Under the pieces are notes generated by a model, which saw only the letters and a program-made list of their open reading frames with translations, ran no database searches and had not been told where the DNA came from. From positions 1 through 40,340 of IMG/VR virus record IMGVR_UViG_3300036768_000229: a stretch of DNA of 40,340 nucleotides; one strand, written 5' to 3'. Numbering within the stretch: position 1 is the first letter of the stretch; every line of letters starts with the position of its first letter. The position numbers and the translations under genes are program-made. Source of the stretch: a virus. Shown piece by piece: positions 38,295-40,340 of this stretch.

Positions 38295-40340
38295 TTATAA
38301 ATAAGCTGAAACTGCTCTGAGAATTGTTGCACCAGTGGCTCCCTGAACTTGGAGACTCGATGCTGAACTTGTTAGAGTGCTAATCAACAAGTAATACTTT
38401 GTTTTACTTGAAATACTAATAATTTTAGGAAGAACTGAAATTCGTTGTGTTAAAACGATGCTATTCGATGAAACATCCCCTCTAGCATTCATGCTTGCAG
38501 CTCCAGTCAGTTCTGTATCAGATTCTGAGGAAGATGATGTTGAAAGAGTCAGATTGACTCTTGCAAATACTGAAGTCTCAGGAGCTGCGATTCTTCCGAT
38601 AGCAGAATACACCAAAGACCAAGCCCCAATAGGAACATCTATTGTAGGAAGAGAACCGGTATCCATGACTGAATACCACGTCGAAGCTGCCGGTGATGTT
38701 TTTGTATAAGTAGTCGTATTGGTTACCTGAACAGACCACTTGGTAGGTAATAACGGGAATCCAACCGGAGCTTTCATAGATGAATAACTAAAAGATAGAA
38801 TCGGAAATAGATTGGTATCTTCTACTATATAGTCAGTACCACAGTATAGAGTAAGGTTTGTATTAGATCCACTTACTGAAATCCCAGTAATGATCCCATA
38901 ACGAATAGTCGAGTTTTGTGTCCATCTTACTTTCATTCCGGGACTGAGTCTATCTGAGAGATCAACTCCAGAGAATCTAATTGTATAAGTCGGAGCATCA
39001 ACGCTTAGACGTGTTGGTAAGACAGTTGAATAATTCACCCAACCCGACAGTATCTCTTGTAATGCCGATTCTACATTTGTTGCTGTGAGATATCCCTGAG
39101 AATCATCTACCTGAATTGAGCTTGCCTTCTCAATATCATTTCCATTGACAAGGAGTTTATTGAGACCAGCATCAACTTTGAGAACAACTCCAGTGGTGCC
39201 CTCAACAGAAAAATCCATGTCTTGATTAGCTTCATTGAAAATCACATTCGGATTTGAAGCACTGCGAATCGGAATGTAATGATCTCCACCAATCTCCAGT
39301 CTTTTATCGAGATTATCGACATTCAAAACAGTCGTAATACTCGGTAAGCCAAAAAATGAAATCTGATTCCCTGCAGTTCGATAGAGATCTGTTCCCATGA
39401 TGATAGAAAGGGCCTCAGCAGGAGTCAATGCGCGAACTTCTCCAGAAGTATATCTTCCAAGAATTGAAGAAAGAGGAACATTGGTATTAATCCACTGAGT
39501 AGAATTTCGAATCAGGATATCACCTTGAGTTACTGAGATGAGATCAACATCATTCAAATCTCCGAGTGAAGAAGCTCCTCCTTCTTGTAGACTCACAGGA
39601 AAGGTCACTGTAAAAGGACTCTGGATTGAGAAAAGAGAAGCCGCATTCTTTTGAACAATGATCTTTCCTACAAGAATAGCATAAGCTGAAAGAAGCACTG
39701 GAAGTTCAGTTGGAGGAGTCGCTTTTTCAGCTTCAGAAAGTAGATAATCCCCTTGACCATAAACTACATGAACACTCCCATCATGAACAACATAAACCCA
39801 ATGAACTCCGTAATGACCAACTGTAAGATTATTCAGAGTACCAGTCCCGTCATCCCAGTTCGTATTATTGATCTGAGTTTGTGAAGGAACTGGTGTCCAT
39901 CCTCCAGTGGATCTATACCAATAAGTAAAAGTTCCAGCAGATGAAGAATCAAAAGCTGGAATACTGAAACGATGAACGAGCTCAACCCAAATGACTCCAG
40001 CTGTAATTGAAATATGACGATTCCCAGATTCAGAGATCATCAAACCCTGGGCTCTTTCTATTGAAAATCTCTCCATTCCGAACATCTGGATTCTTCGATC
40101 GAAGTTCCAACGATCAGTTCCACTCTGACGAATCAGAATTTGAGAACCGTCATAGTAAACTCGTCCGATTATGAAATCAGAAGTGAAGTCAAAGACCGAT
40201 GGAAAGTTCTCTATTAAGACTACAACAAAATTTTCTCCACTAGCATCCCAAAAAATGATATTATCTCCAACTCCAGATAGACTAACATCAGTGAGATTAT
40301 TCCAGGAAACTAATTTTAGATGACTACCCTGACCGTTGTT
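38295..40340 (-). CDS. Tail fibre / adsorption protein, C-terminal part (cut by window edge)
   Basis: The frame is open from the right edge (40340) to the TAA ending at 38295. On the circle it continues the frame that starts at 976; the whole protein is about 964 aa. Apparent internal starts such as 40085 (MFGME) are not needed. The sequence is beta-rich with Ser, Thr and Gly, and near the C-terminal third has TNVESALQEI, a phrase common in tail fibres that precedes host-recognition domains. The last 300 residues may be the receptor-binding end. The start of the physical gene is in the feature at 1-976. Confidence 0.75.
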   Translation of the reverse strand, partial: NNGQGSHLKLVSWNNLTDVSLSGVGDNIIFWDASGENFVVVLIENFPSVFDFTSDFIIGRVYYDGSQILIRQSGTDRWNFDRRIQMFGMERFSIERAQGLMISESGNRHISITAGVIWVELVHRFSIPAFDSSSAGTFTYWYRSTGGWTPVPSQTQINNTNWDDGTGTLNNLTVGHYGVHWVYVVHDGSVHVVYGQGDYLLSEAEKATPPTELPVLLSAYAILVGKIIVQKNAASLFSIQSPFTVTFPVSLQEGGASSLGDLNDVDLISVTQGDILIRNSTQWINTNVPLSSILGRYTSGEVRALTPAEALSIIMGTDLYRTAGNQISFFGLPSITTVLNVDNLDKRLEIGGDHYIPIRSASNPNVIFNEANQDMDFSVEGTTGVVLKVDAGLNKLLVNGNDIEKASSIQVDDSQGYLTATNVESALQEILSGWVNYSTVLPTRLSVDAPTYTIRFSGVDLSDRLSPGMKVRWTQNSTIRYGIITGISVSGSNTNLTLYCGTDYIVEDTNLFPILSFSYSSMKAPVGFPLLPTKWSVQVTNTTTYTKTSPAASTWYSVMDTGSLPTIDVPIGAWSLVYSAIGRIAAPETSVFARVNLTLSTSSSSESDTELTGAASMNARGDVSSNSIVLTQRISVLPKIISISSKTKYYLLISTLTSSASSLQVQGATGATILRAVSAYL
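40214..40340. repeat. Right copy of 127-bp terminal overlap
   Basis: This is the second copy of the sequence at 1-127. Removing one copy gives a circle of about 40,213 bp and restores one continuous tail-fibre gene across the joint. It marks circularity or circular permutation of the assembly and does not locate the packaged ends of the virion DNA. Confidence 0.95.

Noticed and set aside
40083-40085. Tail-fibre start at the ATG at 40085
   Set aside because: The frame is open upstream through the window edge and continues to the well-supported ATG at 976 on the circle.

Overview
This window is the complete or nearly complete genome of a tailed dsDNA phage with siphovirus-type gene content, assembled as a circle and cut open inside a tail gene. 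The first 127 bases (1-127) are identical to the last 127 (40214-40340), so the unique circle is about 40,213 bp. Base composition is AT-leaning. Genes are packed with ATGA/GTGA or short overlaps, no non-coding gap exceeds about 125 bp, and I see no tRNA, rRNA, CRISPR array, insertion sequence, integrase or CI-type repressor, so a lytic lifestyle is the simplest reading. The host is not stated by the sequence. The best hint is a 50-residue Flp-pilin-like protein (37766-37918) of a kind I associate with Chloroflexota (Anaerolineae); treat that as a weak inference.

Layout. A divergent control region at 21182-21304 splits the genome. Leftward (minus strand) runs the late operon: HNH endonuclease, two unknown proteins, TerS, TerL, portal, MuF-like minor head protein, a GH25/phosphodiester-glycosidase lysin, an unknown protein, a tail-completion-like protein, an S78-like prohead protease with a C-terminal extension, a scaffold candidate, a major capsid protein with an Ig-like insertion, head-tail connector, tail terminator candidate, tail tube candidate, tail-assembly chaperone pair with a -1 frameshift, tape measure, a distal-tail candidate, a 999-aa tail protein with PKD-like and Asp-box propeller regions, and a 964-aa tail fibre that crosses the linearisation point. 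After it comes a membrane-protein/lysis cassette (38292 down to 37386) and a hairpin at 37345-37376 that probably ends the operon.

Rightward (plus strand) run the early and replication genes. First are small unknown proteins and a pyrimidine-dimer glycosylase. Next is an accessory block at about 23.3-26.1 kb with looser spacing and different codon use. The replication block at about 27.0-35.7 kb encodes an SSB candidate, a dimeric dUTPase/dCTPase-like enzyme, a thymidylate-synthase-superfamily enzyme, a RuvC-like resolvase, a DnaB/RecA-fold helicase, a zinc-ribbon/TOPRIM primase, a dNMP-kinase-like protein, a UDG-like/exonuclease/Pol I fusion and a FEN-type 5' nuclease. At the far right sit small unknown genes, a DUF2227-like metal-binding protein and, convergent to it, a lone LexA-type DNA-binding domain.

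How the parts fit. The replisome is close to self-sufficient (SSB, primase, helicase, polymerase, 5' nuclease, resolvase). The nucleotide enzymes (NTP pyrophosphatase, TS-like enzyme with Asp at the dUMP-selecting Asn position, dNMP kinase) could supply a modified cytosine to the polymerase. The polymerase itself carries a UDG-like domain whose catalytic motifs look degenerate. The late operon follows a standard head-to-tail order, with a lysin unusually placed within the head genes. The most unusual items are the pilin-like protein in the lysis cassette, the UDG-Pol fusion, the possible base-modification route, the two-domain lysin and a shared 18-residue motif in two head proteins.
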